DNA of 64,000 bases from Pelolinea submarina (GTDB lineage: Bacteria; Chloroflexota; Anaerolineae; Anaerolineales; Anaerolineaceae): positions 124,001-188,000 of the forward strand of contig NZ_AP018437.1 of assembly GCF_003966975.1 (NCBI RefSeq). Reading direction: 5' to 3'. The number at the start of each line of letters is the position of its first letter. Within the stretch, counting starts at the first letter, position 1. Position numbers and translations under genes: made by a program. This document shows positions 25,713-34,789 of the stretch, one piece after another. The notes below the pieces were generated by a model. The model was not told the DNA's origin. It made no database searches and saw nothing but the letters and a program-made list of their open reading frames with translations.

Positions 25713-25744
25713 AAACCGGCCGGTGAATCACCGGTCGGTTTTTA
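25713..25744 (+). terminator. Rho-independent terminator
   Basis: AACCGGCCGGT-GAATC-ACCGGTCGGTT is followed by a run of T, 34 bp after the propeller protein stop. Confidence 0.88.
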
Positions 25745-25988
25745 TTATTCACTTTTTTTAGGATGATTGTAGGTTAGGTATTCTTGCCTGACAAAACCTT
25801 ACAAATTTTCAATATAAATACGCACCCTTACCCCTGGCCCTCTTCCCCGAGGGAATGCTCCGCGATCCCCGAAGGGGGAGAGGGAGTCCGCAACGTGATT
25901 TTTCGCCCAGTATTTAAACAATTTCCTCTCTCCCTTTTGAGAGGAAAGAGGAATAATCTGTGTTCACCTGCGTGTATCTGTGGTTACT
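25745..25988. repeat. Intergenic block of dispersed short repeats
   Basis: The gap between two convergent genes contains: GTAGGTTAGGTATTCTTGCC (25769 on; compare 53171), a block reading CCCTCTTCCCCGAGGGAATG followed by CTCCGCGATCCCC (25839 on; compare the 23-bp tandem repeat at 53213), a CCTCTCTCCCTTTTGAGAGG hairpin, and the ATCTGTGTTCACCTGCGTGT series that abuts the gatB stop. No gene is supported here. Confidence 0.7.
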
Positions 25989-27443
25989 TTATTTCAACAA
26001 TTCCGTCAGGACCTCTTTGGCCAGCTTGGCATCGGCTTTGCCGCGCATCTCGCGCATGACCTGGCCGACGAACCAGCCCATCAGGCTATCCTTGCCACCG
26101 CGATAGGCGGCCACCTCATCCGGGCTGGCGGCGATGATCTGCTCGCACACCGCACGGATGGCCGCATCGTCGCGCACCTGGGCCAGACCCTGTTCTTCCA
26201 CCAGCCTGGCCGGCGCCTTGCCGCTCTCTTGTATCTGGGGCAGCAGCGCTTTGCCGGTGGTCATATTGATGGTGCCGGCGTCCACCAGCTTAAGCAACTC
26301 GGCCAGATATTGGGGCGTCAGGCGCATGGCTGCCGGGTCAAGGTGGTCTTCGTTGATCATGCGCAGCAGATCGTTCATCATCCAGTTGGAGACCTTCTTG
26401 GGGTCGCCGCCATAGGCTTTCACAGCCGCCTCGAAATAATCCGAGAGGCCGCGTTCTAGTGTGAGGATATCGGCGTCGTATTCCGGCAGGTTGTAATCCT
26501 GCATAAAGCGCGCCTTGCGCTCTAAAGGCCGTTCGGGGAAATCCGCCAGGATGGCGCGCTTCCATTCGTCGCTGACGTGCAGCGGCAGCAGGTCCGGTTC
26601 GCGGAAATAGCGGTAATCGGCTTCGGTTTCCTTGGAGCGCATCTTGCGCAGCACGCCGGCATCCTGGTCCCATTCCAGCGTCCAGGCTTTGATGGTGTTG
26701 CCTTCCTCCACCTCGCGCGTTTGGCGTTCCACTTCCTTGCGGATGGCTTCGCGCACGGAATCGATGGAATTGACGTTCTTGATCTCGGTCTTTTCATTCA
26801 GATGGGTAGCGCCAACCGGCCGGATGGAAACGTTGGCGTCGCAGCGCAGGTTGCCCTTCTCCATGTCGGCTTCGGAAATGCCGATCCAGCGCAGCAGTTG
26901 GCGCAGGCGCAGCAGGTATTGGGCCGCTTCGTCGGCGGTGCGCAGGTCGGGCTCGGTGACCATCTCCACCAGCGGCACGCCGCAGCGGTTGAAGTCCACC
27001 TGGCGCTCACTGCCGTCGTTCTTGGTCTTGCCGGCATCTTCCTCGATGTGCAGCTTATGGATGCGCACGCGCGTTACATAGCCCTTGCCCTGCGGGTCGG
27101 CCGCGGCCGGGATGGGCAATTCCAGATATCCGCCCAGCGCGATGGGTACGTCAAACTGCGAAATTTGAAAACCCTTGGGCAGATCAGGGTAAAAGTAATT
27201 CTTGCGATCAAAATACGAGATCGGCTGGACCTCGGCGTGCATGGCCTCGGCCAGCAGCACGGCTTTTTCAACGACGCGCTCGTTCAAGACCGGCAGCACG
27301 CCCGGCAGCCCGGTGCAGACCGGGCAGATGTTGGTGTTGGGGGCGTCCTCCCAGGAATCGGCCTTGCAGGCGCAGAAGATCTTGGTGAGGGTGTTCAGCT
27401 GGATGTGCGTTTCCAGCCCGATGACAGTTTCGTAAGCGGTCAT
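25989..27443 (-). CDS. gatB: Aspartyl/glutamyl-tRNA amidotransferase subunit B
   Basis: GatB binds misacylated Glu-tRNA(Gln) or Asp-tRNA(Asn) and activates the side chain for amidation by GatA-derived ammonia. The N-terminal kinase-like domain is recognisable by YETVIGLETHIQL, the zinc-type Cys set CACKAD and CPVCTGLPGVLPV, KNYFYPDLPKG and DFNRCGVPLVEMVTEPD. The C-terminal YqeY/tail domain includes NWMMNDLLR. The true start is the ATG at 27443, with GGAGGTG upstream; it begins one base after the gatA stop, so the two are tightly coupled. Confidence 0.95.
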   Translation of the reverse strand: MTAYETVIGLETHIQLNTLTKIFCACKADSWEDAPNTNICPVCTGLPGVLPVLNERVVEKAVLLAEAMHAEVQPISYFDRKNYFYPDLPKGFQISQFDVPIALGGYLELPIPAAADPQGKGYVTRVRIHKLHIEEDAGKTKNDGSERQVDFNRCGVPLVEMVTEPDLRTADEAAQYLLRLRQLLRWIGISEADMEKGNLRCDANVSIRPVGATHLNEKTEIKNVNSIDSVREAIRKEVERQTREVEEGNTIKAWTLEWDQDAGVLRKMRSKETEADYRYFREPDLLPLHVSDEWKRAILADFPERPLERKARFMQDYNLPEYDADILTLERGLSDYFEAAVKAYGGDPKKVSNWMMNDLLRMINEDHLDPAAMRLTPQYLAELLKLVDAGTINMTTGKALLPQIQESGKAPARLVEEQGLAQVRDDAAIRAVCEQIIAASPDEVAAYRGGKDSLMGWFVGQVMREMRGKADAKLAKEVLTELLK

Positions 27444-27444
27444 G

Positions 27445-29034
27445 TTAGTGCACCTCCAAAACAGCCGGTCGCTTGGCGCGCCATTCGGCGCCCGCGCTGG
27501 CCTGTTCGTACGCATGCGTCAATTGCAGCAGGGTGGCTTCGGAATAGTCCGGCCCTAATAATTGCAGGCCGATGGGCAGCCCATCCGCGCCGAAACCGGC
27601 CGGGAAGGAAATGCCCGGCACACCGGCGTGGTTGGCCGGCACGGTCAATTGGTCGGCATACTGCATCAACACCGAATCGCCGTACACATCCTTGATGGGG
27701 AAAGCGCTGGTGGGCGTGGTGGGGGTCAGCAGGGCGTCCAAACGGTACTTGCCCTGCGGGTCGAAGGCTTCTTCAAAATCGCGCCGGATGAGCGTGCGCA
27801 CGCGCAGGGCGCGGCGGTAATACTGTTCGCTGTATTGGGCCGCGCTAACGTACATGCCCATCAGGATGCGCAGCTTGGGCTGCAAGCCGAAGCCTTCGCC
27901 GCGCGATTTGCGGTACAGGTCCTTCAGCTCGCCCACAGCCTGCTGTGTGCGGTAGCCGTACTTGACGCCGTCATAGCGGTGCAAGTTGGAAGCCGCTTCC
28001 ACACGGCTGATGACGAAATAAACCGGGATACCGTAGCGCGTGTTGGGCATGGGTACGTCTTCGATAATCTCGGCACCCAGGGCGCGGTAGATATCGACCG
28101 CGTGCAGCACAGCCGCGCGCATTTCTTCCGGCACGGGCTGCTGGGAATATTCGCCATTCGCCTGCGGGAAAGTAATTTGAAAATAATCGGGTGAAAGGCC
28201 AATGCGCTTGCCCTTGACCTCTTTTTCCAAGGCAGCCAGGTAATCGGGCACGTCCAGCGTGGCCGCGGTGGCATCGCGCGGGTCCGCGCCGGCCATAGCT
28301 TTCAGCATAAGGGCCGCGTCTTTGGCGCTGCGCGCCAGCGGGCCGGGGCAATCCAGCGAGGATCCGAAGGCAATCAGGCCGTAGCGCGAAACGCGCCCGT
28401 AGGTGGGCTTGAGCCCGACCACACCGCAGAAAGCCGCCGGTTGGCGGATGGAACCGGCCGTGTCGGTGCCCAGCGAGAGGAAAGCCTCGCCGGCCGCCAC
28501 CGAAGCCGCGCTGCCGCCGGATGATCCGCCCGGCACGCGCGAGGTGTCCCAGGGGTTGCGCGGGGAGGGCTGGAAGGCAGAGGATTCGCTGGAGGAACCA
28601 TAGGTAAATTCATCCAGGTTGACCTTGCCCAGCGTCAACGCGTCGGCCGCCTGAAGGCGTTCCACCGCGGTAGCTGTGTAGGGCGCGTTGAAATTGGCTA
28701 GAATGCGCGAAGCCGCCGTGGAGGGCGTGTCCTTCACGCAGAATATGTCTTTTACGGTAAAGGGAATTCCGGCCAGCGGGCCGGGGTCTTCGCCCGCGGC
28801 GATCTTTTTATCGACAGCTTCAGCCTGGGCGCGTGCCAGTTCGGGCGTACGCGTGATGAAAGCATGTACGCGCCGGGTATCTTCTTCCGTTTCAGGGCCG
28901 GGGTCAAGTGTGCCCGGCCGCCCGTCCACAGCGTCAATGCGCGCCAGGCAGGCTTCCAGTACTTCCACGGCAGAAACCTTTTTCTCAAAAAGTAAATCTC
29001 GGACTTCAACAGCGGATAAATCGCAAAGTTCCAT
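27445..29034 (-). CDS. gatA: Aspartyl/glutamyl-tRNA amidotransferase subunit A
   Basis: This amidase-signature enzyme releases ammonia from glutamine for GatB. The catalytic Ser-cisSer-Lys triad is present: Lys in PFTVKDIF, cis-Ser in GGSSGGSAASVA, nucleophile Ser in TDTAGSIRQPA. At 529 residues it is slightly longer than usual; an insertion lies in the first 60 residues (RPGTLDPGPETEED). A GGAG ribosome site precedes the ATG and gatC ends three bases upstream. Confidence 0.95.
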   Translation of the reverse strand: MELCDLSAVEVRDLLFEKKVSAVEVLEACLARIDAVDGRPGTLDPGPETEEDTRRVHAFITRTPELARAQAEAVDKKIAAGEDPGPLAGIPFTVKDIFCVKDTPSTAASRILANFNAPYTATAVERLQAADALTLGKVNLDEFTYGSSSESSAFQPSPRNPWDTSRVPGGSSGGSAASVAAGEAFLSLGTDTAGSIRQPAAFCGVVGLKPTYGRVSRYGLIAFGSSLDCPGPLARSAKDAALMLKAMAGADPRDATAATLDVPDYLAALEKEVKGKRIGLSPDYFQITFPQANGEYSQQPVPEEMRAAVLHAVDIYRALGAEIIEDVPMPNTRYGIPVYFVISRVEAASNLHRYDGVKYGYRTQQAVGELKDLYRKSRGEGFGLQPKLRILMGMYVSAAQYSEQYYRRALRVRTLIRRDFEEAFDPQGKYRLDALLTPTTPTSAFPIKDVYGDSVLMQYADQLTVPANHAGVPGISFPAGFGADGLPIGLQLLGPDYSEATLLQLTHAYEQASAGAEWRAKRPAVLEVH

Positions 29035-29037
29035 GCT

Positions 29038-29367
29038 TTACTCCAAAGTGGTATGGGGAATATCCGGCACGATCAGGTAACCGTCTTCGAATTGGGGTGC
29101 CTGCCGAGTAATGGCGTCCACATCCGCGCAGGCCTGCCACTCATCCGCACGCAAAGCCGGGCTGTTATGCTCATCGTAGGGGACGCCGTGCGAAGCCAGA
29201 GGCGTTTCGGGGTCCAATTGGATGGCTTCCAGCTCACGAATGGCGGAAAGCTGGCTGTTCAGCTCGCGGCGCAGGTATTCAGCCTGCTGCTCGTCCAACT
29301 CGAGCGCGGCCAATTGCACCAAATGGTCAAAGACTTCAGGGGAAATAGCTTGTTCTTTTTCAGTCAT
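29038..29367 (-). CDS. gatC: Aspartyl/glutamyl-tRNA amidotransferase subunit C
   Basis: GatC is the small scaffold linking GatA and GatB. The 109-residue protein has the typical HLVQLAALEL start and LNSQLSAIRELEAI helix, then the extended arm ending around the DGYLIVPDIPHT stretch. It is the first gene of the gatCAB operon and follows a good AGGTGA ribosome site. Confidence 0.93.
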   Translation of the reverse strand: MTEKEQAISPEVFDHLVQLAALELDEQQAEYLRRELNSQLSAIRELEAIQLDPETPLASHGVPYDEHNSPALRADEWQACADVDAITRQAPQFEDGYLIVPDIPHTTLE

Positions 29368-29405
29368 ACGGTCACCTTTCGGCAGGTTTTCATCGTTCCG
29401 TAGCC

Positions 29406-29434
29406 AGTATAGCGGATAACAAAAAAGCGTGCAA
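29406..29434 (-). promoter_or_regulatory. Strong sigma70-type promoter of gatCAB
   Basis: Minus-strand TTGCAC (29429-29434) and TATACT (29406-29411) are separated by exactly 17 bp, 39 bp before the gatC ATG. Confidence 0.8.
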
Positions 29435-29466
29435 GCCGGGCAGTCAGGAGCAGATTAAGCGGATGC

Positions 29467-29472
29467 TATAAT
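29467..29472 (+). promoter_or_regulatory. -10 element (TATAAT) almost touching the next start codon
   Basis: A perfect TATAAT ends ten bases before the ATG at 29483, so transcription would begin within about 0-4 bases of the start codon. No ribosome site is present and no -35 is clear. Confidence 0.45.
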
Positions 29473-29482
29473 CAGCTCTGAG

Positions 29483-29941
29483 ATGGAAAATCCCCAATTC
29501 GAAGAAGAATACCCGCTCCCAGCCCCCAACACCTTCCGGCGCATCCTGGCCATGCTGTGCCTGGCGCCCTACGTGCTGCTGGGCTGTCTGCGTTTTTCGC
29601 AGGGGTTGGCTTATCGGGACTATTTAAGTGAGTTGAAAATTTGGCCGGGTCCGCAATATATCATTTTCAGCGGACTGGCAATTGGAGCTGCTTTCAGCCT
29701 GCTGCTGCTCATGCTGCTGCTGCGGGCGCGCTTCGCCCCGCTTCTGGCGCGCATCATCTGCATGTTCTTCCTGGGCTGGCTGTGGGTAGATCAAATCTGG
29801 CTGGGTACGCGTGAAGCCTTCCATTACCAGTTGATTGTCAATATCCTGATCAGCGCCGCGACGGCCTTGATTGCCTTTGTATTGGTACGTGACCCGGATT
29901 ACCGTAGGAATCCCGGAAAGGAAGCGCATGACCGGAAATAA
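29483..29941 (+). CDS. Small multi-helix membrane protein of unknown function
   Basis: The 152-residue protein has an acidic Pro-rich N terminus and four hydrophobic helices (about residues 22-42, 58-80, 85-107 and 115-135), then a basic tail. No family is recognised. It overlaps the following CYTH gene by 14 bp, so they are probably co-translated. The mRNA may be leaderless, as the only visible -10 element is ten bases from the ATG. Confidence 0.55.
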   Translation: MENPQFEEEYPLPAPNTFRRILAMLCLAPYVLLGCLRFSQGLAYRDYLSELKIWPGPQYIIFSGLAIGAAFSLLLLMLLLRARFAPLLARIICMFFLGWLWVDQIWLGTREAFHYQLIVNILISAATALIAFVLVRDPDYRRNPGKEAHDRK

Positions 29942-30539
29942 ATTAGAGCAGGAAGCCAAATTCCGTATTATTCATTTGGATGCTTTAGCTGACCACCTGA
30001 AGGCGCTGGGGGCAATCTGCACCCAGGCGCGCACTTACGAGCTTAATTTACGCTTCGACACCGCCGACGGCCGGCTGGCGGCTGCCTACCAGGTACTGCG
30101 CCTGCGCCAGGACCAGCACAGCCGCTTAACCTTCAAAGGCCCATCCGACCCAAACAGCGCGGTCAGTTCACGGCACGAGATCGAAGTGGAAGTGGGCGAC
30201 CTGGGCACCGCACGCGCCATTCTGGAAGCGCTGGGTTACCAGGTGGTGGTGTGCTACGAAAAATATCGCGCAGCTTACCAACTGGGCGAGGTGGAAGTCT
30301 CGCTGGATGAAATGCCCTTCGGCACCTTCAGCGAAATCGAAGGGCCAAATGAAAACAGCATCCGTGCAGCCGCCGAGCAGTTGGGACTGAATTGGGAAGC
30401 ACGCAGCAAGTTGAGCTACCTGGCAATTTTCAGCACGTTGAAAGACGCCTTTGACCTGACGATGCCCGACCTGACCTTCGAGGCTTTCGCGGGGCAGGCC
30501 TATGCCCTGGAGAAGATTGGGCTGCTGCCGGCTGATTGA
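29928..30539 (+). CDS. CYTH-domain protein (class IV adenylate cyclase/ThTPase-like)
   Basis: The 203-residue protein has CYTH-family features: the opening EQEAKFRI (ExExK-like), LRLRQD, LTFKGP, HEIEVEV, YEKYRAAY, VEVSLDEMPFG and FSEIEG. CYTH enzymes hydrolyse or cyclise triphosphates with a metal in a tunnel; CyaB-type cyclase, thiamine triphosphatase and inorganic triphosphatase are all possible. The start is set at the ATG at 29928 with AAAGGAAG upstream. The VTC protein at 6782 belongs to the same broad fold. Confidence 0.78.
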   Translation: MTGNKLEQEAKFRIIHLDALADHLKALGAICTQARTYELNLRFDTADGRLAAAYQVLRLRQDQHSRLTFKGPSDPNSAVSSRHEIEVEVGDLGTARAILEALGYQVVVCYEKYRAAYQLGEVEVSLDEMPFGTFSEIEGPNENSIRAAAEQLGLNWEARSKLSYLAIFSTLKDAFDLTMPDLTFEAFAGQAYALEKIGLLPAD

Positions 30540-30794
30540 CTTGTCAAAAGTAAAATTACATGATTTGATCCGATCACTACCATTCAAAACATCAAATATG
30601 TTATAAATGTACGGAACCGCTTCTCATTTTTTGTTTTATCAATAACCTCTGGCATTTTACTTACCGTAAGATTCAAATTTCTTAAGCAGTTCATATCAGC
30701 GTTTCATTATTCGGCTTACCCAAACCCGTGTAAGAATTGGCGCTGTTTATTGTTTTACACTTGTCTTTATATCTTATTCACTCAAGGAGGATTC

Positions 30795-31937
30795 GTGATC
30801 GAAAAGAAAGTATCAGTTGGTTTTCCCATCATGCGCGAAGAAGAAAATGAACGGCGCGCGTTTTTGCCGCACTTCATCCAACAATTAGCGCGCATTGGTT
30901 TTGAGGTTGTTATTGAAGAGGACTACGGGTTAGCGTTGGAATTCACCCTGGCAGATTATCAATGTGAAGGATGCGCCATCCGGTCAGCTTCGCGCGCCGA
31001 AGTTTTTGGGCAGGATTACGTCGTGATCCTGCGCTCCCCGCACGACGAAGAATTCGATCTGATCAGCCCAGCCAGCTGCCTGATCTCCATGCTGCACTTT
31101 CCCACACGGCCATTACGTGTTCAACTGTTGAAAGAAAAAGGCATCCGCGCCATCTCCATGGACAGCATTGTGAACGACTTCAACATCCGATTAATTGAAA
31201 ATATGAAAGCCGTGGCCTGGAACGGGTTGGAAGCGGTATTCGGTGAACTGCAGGAGCAAAATCCCAATCTGGTGAGGGAAGATGGAAATCCATGGCAGGT
31301 ATTGGTTTTGGGAACAGGGTTGGTTGGCAAACAAGCTTTGGACGCGGCCACCAAGTTTGGCCGCCAGGAGTGGAACGAGGAGCACATGCGGCACAACGGC
31401 AATGGTGTCCTACCGCAGGCGGCAGGGCGCAACATCACCTCCAACCGCCAGCGCATGCTGGCGCTGCTGCGCGAAAGTCACATCATCGTGGACAGCACTC
31501 AGCGCCGGGACACTTCACGGCCGGTCATACCCAACGACTGGCTGGCGGAATGCCGACCTGAAGCGATCCTCGTCGACCTTTCAGTTGATCCTTATACTTT
31601 GGATGCCAATCCACCGGTTGTCAAAGGCATCGAGGGCATTCCGCAGGGCACCCTGGATCAATACGTCTTCGAACCGGATGACACAAAATGGGATACGTCT
31701 GTGCCTCAAAATATTCCTTCGAAAAACCGGCGGAAAACAGTATCCTGCTATTCCTGGCCCGGTATCTACCCTAAACGCTGTATGCGTGTGTACGGGCAGC
31801 AACTGCTTCCTATGATGCGGGTATTGGCGCTCAAAAACTACGACATACTTTCTCCGGAAGGTCCGCATTTCGAGCGTGCACTTTACCGCGCCCGCCTGGA
31901 TACGTTCTTAAACGACAATAAAATCAAATTCTTTTAG
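30795..31937 (+). CDS. Alanine dehydrogenase/transhydrogenase-like protein, divergent
   Basis: The N-terminal 130 residues follow the AlaDH/PNT pattern (KVSVGFPIMREEENERRA, then GFEVVIEEDYG), and a Rossmann motif VLVLGTGLVGKQALDAA lies in the middle. The usual substrate region is altered: the canonical K-V-K-E-P is RSPHDEE, although the later LH of MLHFPTRP is kept. The C-terminal part (NRRKTVSCYSWPGIYPKRC) is unlike standard AlaDH. The substrate is therefore uncertain. The start is a GTG preceded by AAGGAGG. The 255-bp gap upstream contains no other gene. Confidence 0.55.
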   Translation: MIEKKVSVGFPIMREEENERRAFLPHFIQQLARIGFEVVIEEDYGLALEFTLADYQCEGCAIRSASRAEVFGQDYVVILRSPHDEEFDLISPASCLISMLHFPTRPLRVQLLKEKGIRAISMDSIVNDFNIRLIENMKAVAWNGLEAVFGELQEQNPNLVREDGNPWQVLVLGTGLVGKQALDAATKFGRQEWNEEHMRHNGNGVLPQAAGRNITSNRQRMLALLRESHIIVDSTQRRDTSRPVIPNDWLAECRPEAILVDLSVDPYTLDANPPVVKGIEGIPQGTLDQYVFEPDDTKWDTSVPQNIPSKNRRKTVSCYSWPGIYPKRCMRVYGQQLLPMMRVLALKNYDILSPEGPHFERALYRARLDTFLNDNKIKFF

Positions 31938-32025
31938 CCATCCGGACAATACCTGTATATAGCGTAAATAATTAAAGGCTCCTATAATTCCAAAGTTTGG
32001 AACTCATTCTTTGGAGCGTTATTTA

Positions 32026-33519
32026 ATGGTTGAAAAATATGATGTAATCATTATTGGTGGCGGCGTGGTCGGCTGCATGACCGCGCGATTCCTCTCCCGT
32101 TACGAATTGGACATCCTTTTAATCGAGAAAGCATCCGATATCGGATCGGCCACTTCTGCCGCCAACACTGCCCTGGTTCACCCGGGGTACGACCCGGTCA
32201 GCGGGTCTTTGAAAGCCAGGATGAATGTGGCCGCCGTGCCGCTGTGGCCGGGCTTGTCCGCGGAGTTGAACTTCAACTACGAACGCAGCGGCGACTATGT
32301 GGTCGCCATCGGGCCGGAAGAGCTGCCCAAGTTGGATGAACTGTTCGAGCGCGGCAAGCGCAACGGCGTGAACGGCATGCACTTTGTCAGCGGCGATGAA
32401 ATGCGCAGGCGCGAACCGCTCATGAATCCCGATGTCAGCGGCGCCCTGTTCGCCGAGACCGGTTCAATCTGCGACCCCTTCGGAGCCACACTGGCCGCCG
32501 CCGAGAACGCCATCATGAATGGCGTCACGCTCATGCGCGAGACGGCCTTCGAAGATTTCATCATACAGGACAAACGCATCGTGGGTGTGCGCACCAACCG
32601 CGGCGATTTTAGCTGCCGCTGGGCTATCAACTGCGCCGGCCTGTATTCCGATTTTGTCATGCACAAAGCCGGCGTGCGCCCGGATTTCAAGATTACCCCG
32701 CGTAAAGGTGAATATCTGATTCTGGACCGCGCCGAATTCCAATTGCGGTCCGTTTATTTTCCGGTGCCCAACGAGGTCAGCAAGGGCATCCTGGCTACCA
32801 ACACCGTGCACGGCAACGCTATTCTAGGGCCGACCGCGCACGAACAAGTCGACCGCGAGGACAAGGCCAACTCCAGCGACGGCCTGCAGGAAGTCATGGA
32901 AGGCGCCAGGAAATTGATCCCTGCCATTGAACCCCGCCACGTAATCGCGACCTTCGCGGGACTGCGGGCAGCCGGCAACGCGCCCTGCGATACGCCCGGC
33001 GTGGATTACCGGCACGATTTCATCGTGGAGATCCCGGCCGAAGTGCGGGGCTTGGTCAACCTGGGCGGCATCGAATCCCCCGGCTTGAGCTCCTCGCCGG
33101 CCATCGCTCTGCGGGTGATCGACCTGCTGCGCGACGCGGGTGAACCCCTCAAAGAAAAGAAGGACTGGAACCCTATCCGCCCGGCGCGTCCGCGCTTCCG
33201 CCATATGAGCTATGCAGAACGCCAGGCTGTCATCCAAAAAGACGACCGCTATGGCCGCATGGTCTGCCGCTGTGAGAACGTCACCGAAGGCGAGATCGTC
33301 GCGGAAGTTCACGCGCCCATCCCCGCCAACAGCTACGACGCCATCAAACGGCGCACCTGGCTGGGCACCGGGCGCTGCCAGGGCGGTTTCGACCTGCCGC
33401 GCGTCACGCATATTCTGGCGCGCGAGCTGGGCCAATCCGAATTGGAAATGACAAAGAAAGGTCCGGGGTCGGCTTTCCTGACCCGCCTGACCAAACAGGT
33501 GGAGGAAAGCCATGACTGA
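32026..33519 (+). CDS. GlpA-like FAD-dependent oxidoreductase with incomplete BFD iron-sulfur site
   Basis: The N-terminal FAD-binding DAO domain starts YDVIIIGGGVVGCMTAR and continues with LLIEKASDIG and the INCAGLYSD block. A C-terminal BFD-type [2Fe-2S] domain is recognisable in MVCRCENVTEGEI and GTGRCQGGFDLPRV. In standard proteins the last motif reads GGFC; here the fourth Cys is Asp. The protein is the first of three coupled genes resembling the anaerobic glycerol-3-phosphate dehydrogenase of Firmicutes and Thermotogae, so oxidation of glycerol-3-phosphate is the best guess. The start is the ATG at 32026, after GGAGCG; a -10 TATAAT lies near 31983. Confidence 0.78.
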   Translation: MVEKYDVIIIGGGVVGCMTARFLSRYELDILLIEKASDIGSATSAANTALVHPGYDPVSGSLKARMNVAAVPLWPGLSAELNFNYERSGDYVVAIGPEELPKLDELFERGKRNGVNGMHFVSGDEMRRREPLMNPDVSGALFAETGSICDPFGATLAAAENAIMNGVTLMRETAFEDFIIQDKRIVGVRTNRGDFSCRWAINCAGLYSDFVMHKAGVRPDFKITPRKGEYLILDRAEFQLRSVYFPVPNEVSKGILATNTVHGNAILGPTAHEQVDREDKANSSDGLQEVMEGARKLIPAIEPRHVIATFAGLRAAGNAPCDTPGVDYRHDFIVEIPAEVRGLVNLGGIESPGLSSSPAIALRVIDLLRDAGEPLKEKKDWNPIRPARPRFRHMSYAERQAVIQKDDRYGRMVCRCENVTEGEIVAEVHAPIPANSYDAIKRRTWLGTGRCQGGFDLPRVTHILARELGQSELEMTKKGPGSAFLTRLTKQVEESHD

Positions 33520-34786
33520 ACAGACCTATGACGTCGTTGTGGTCGGCAGCGGGCCCGGCGGACTGGCCGCGGCCATTGCCGCCAAAGAGAACGGCGCTGA
33601 AAAAGTACTAATTATCGAACGCGATATCGAGCTGGGCGGCATCCTGCTGCAATGCATCCATAACGGTTTTGGCATGGAAGTTTTTAAGGAAGACCTGCCC
33701 GGCCCAAGCTACGCACAGCGTTTCATCCAACAAGTGTCCGAGCTGGGCATCGACACCCTGCTGGACAGCATGGTGCTGGAAGCCACGCCGCAGCGCAGGC
33801 TTTACGTGACCAACCGCAAAGGCGGCATCAGCACCTTCGACGCCAAAGCGCTGGTGTTCGCCATGGGCTGCCGCGAACGCACGCGCGCCCAGATCCGTGT
33901 GCCTGGCACGCGCCCGGCCGGTGTGTACACCGCCGGCACCGCGCAGCGCTGGGTGAACGTGGAAGGCTTCATGCCCGGCAAACGCTTCGTCATCCTGGGT
34001 TCCGGCGACATCGGCATGATCATGGCGCGCCGCCTGACGCTGGAAGGCGCGCAGGTGGAACGCGTGCTGGAGATCATGCCCTACCTTTCCGGCCTGAGCC
34101 GCAACTACGTGCAGTGCCTGCAGGACTTCAACATTCCGCTGCACCTGAAACATACCGTCAAGAACATCATCGGCAATAAACGCGTGGAAGCGGTGGAGAT
34201 GGCCGCGGTGGACGACCAGCGGCGCATCATCCCCGGCAGCGAAGAGATCATCCCCTGCGACACACTGCTGCTTTCGGTTGGCCTGATCCCCGAAAACGAG
34301 CTGTCGCGCCAGGCCGGTGTGCAGATCGATCCCGTCACTGGCGGGCCGCTGGTAGACAGTTATTTCCACACCAACGTGCCCGGCGTTTTCGCGGCCGGCA
34401 ACGTGGTGCACGTGTATGACCTGGTGGACTGGGTAACCGGCGCCGGTAAAGAAGCCGGACGCGGCGCCGCGCTGTACGCCATGGGCAAGCTGCCCGCGGG
34501 CAGTTCTTGTATTACCGTGCGCGCCGGGAATAACGTACGCTACGTTGTGCCGCAGCGCATCGACGCGCAGGTGCTCGAACAGGAGCCCATATCGCTGCAA
34601 TTCCGCGTGAGCCAGCCGATCGAAGCGCCGGTTTGGCTGGAAGCAGTGGCTGATGGGAACTCCATCACACGCCGCAGCGTTTTTTACGCCCGCCCGGGCG
34701 AAATGTTGACCCTGCCGCTCAAACCTGAAATGGCGGATGGGCTGCGCGGCGCAAAAGAAATATATATTCACGTCAACGAGAGGTGA
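33512..34786 (+). CDS. NAD(P)/FAD-dependent oxidoreductase (second subunit, GlpB-like role)
   Basis: This 424-residue pyridine-nucleotide-disulfide-type oxidoreductase has an N-terminal FAD motif VVVVGSGPGGLAAAIAA, a second dinucleotide motif FVILGSGDIGMIMARRL, and the FAD-closing VFAAGNVVHVYDLVDW. The GGILLQCIHNGFG segment near the FAD is typical of the second subunit of the three-gene glycerol-3-phosphate-type dehydrogenase. It overlaps the upstream gene by 8 bp and has GGAGGAAAG before the ATG. Confidence 0.8.
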   Translation: MTEQTYDVVVVGSGPGGLAAAIAAKENGAEKVLIIERDIELGGILLQCIHNGFGMEVFKEDLPGPSYAQRFIQQVSELGIDTLLDSMVLEATPQRRLYVTNRKGGISTFDAKALVFAMGCRERTRAQIRVPGTRPAGVYTAGTAQRWVNVEGFMPGKRFVILGSGDIGMIMARRLTLEGAQVERVLEIMPYLSGLSRNYVQCLQDFNIPLHLKHTVKNIIGNKRVEAVEMAAVDDQRRIIPGSEEIIPCDTLLLSVGLIPENELSRQAGVQIDPVTGGPLVDSYFHTNVPGVFAAGNVVHVYDLVDWVTGAGKEAGRGAALYAMGKLPAGSSCITVRAGNNVRYVVPQRIDAQVLEQEPISLQFRVSQPIEAPVWLEAVADGNSITRRSVFYARPGEMLTLPLKPEMADGLRGAKEIYIHVNER

Positions 34787-34789
34787 GCG

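Noticed and set aside
33608..34771. A 387-residue minus-strand frame
   Set aside because: Fully antisense to the FAD-dependent oxidoreductase with recognisable dinucleotide motifs.
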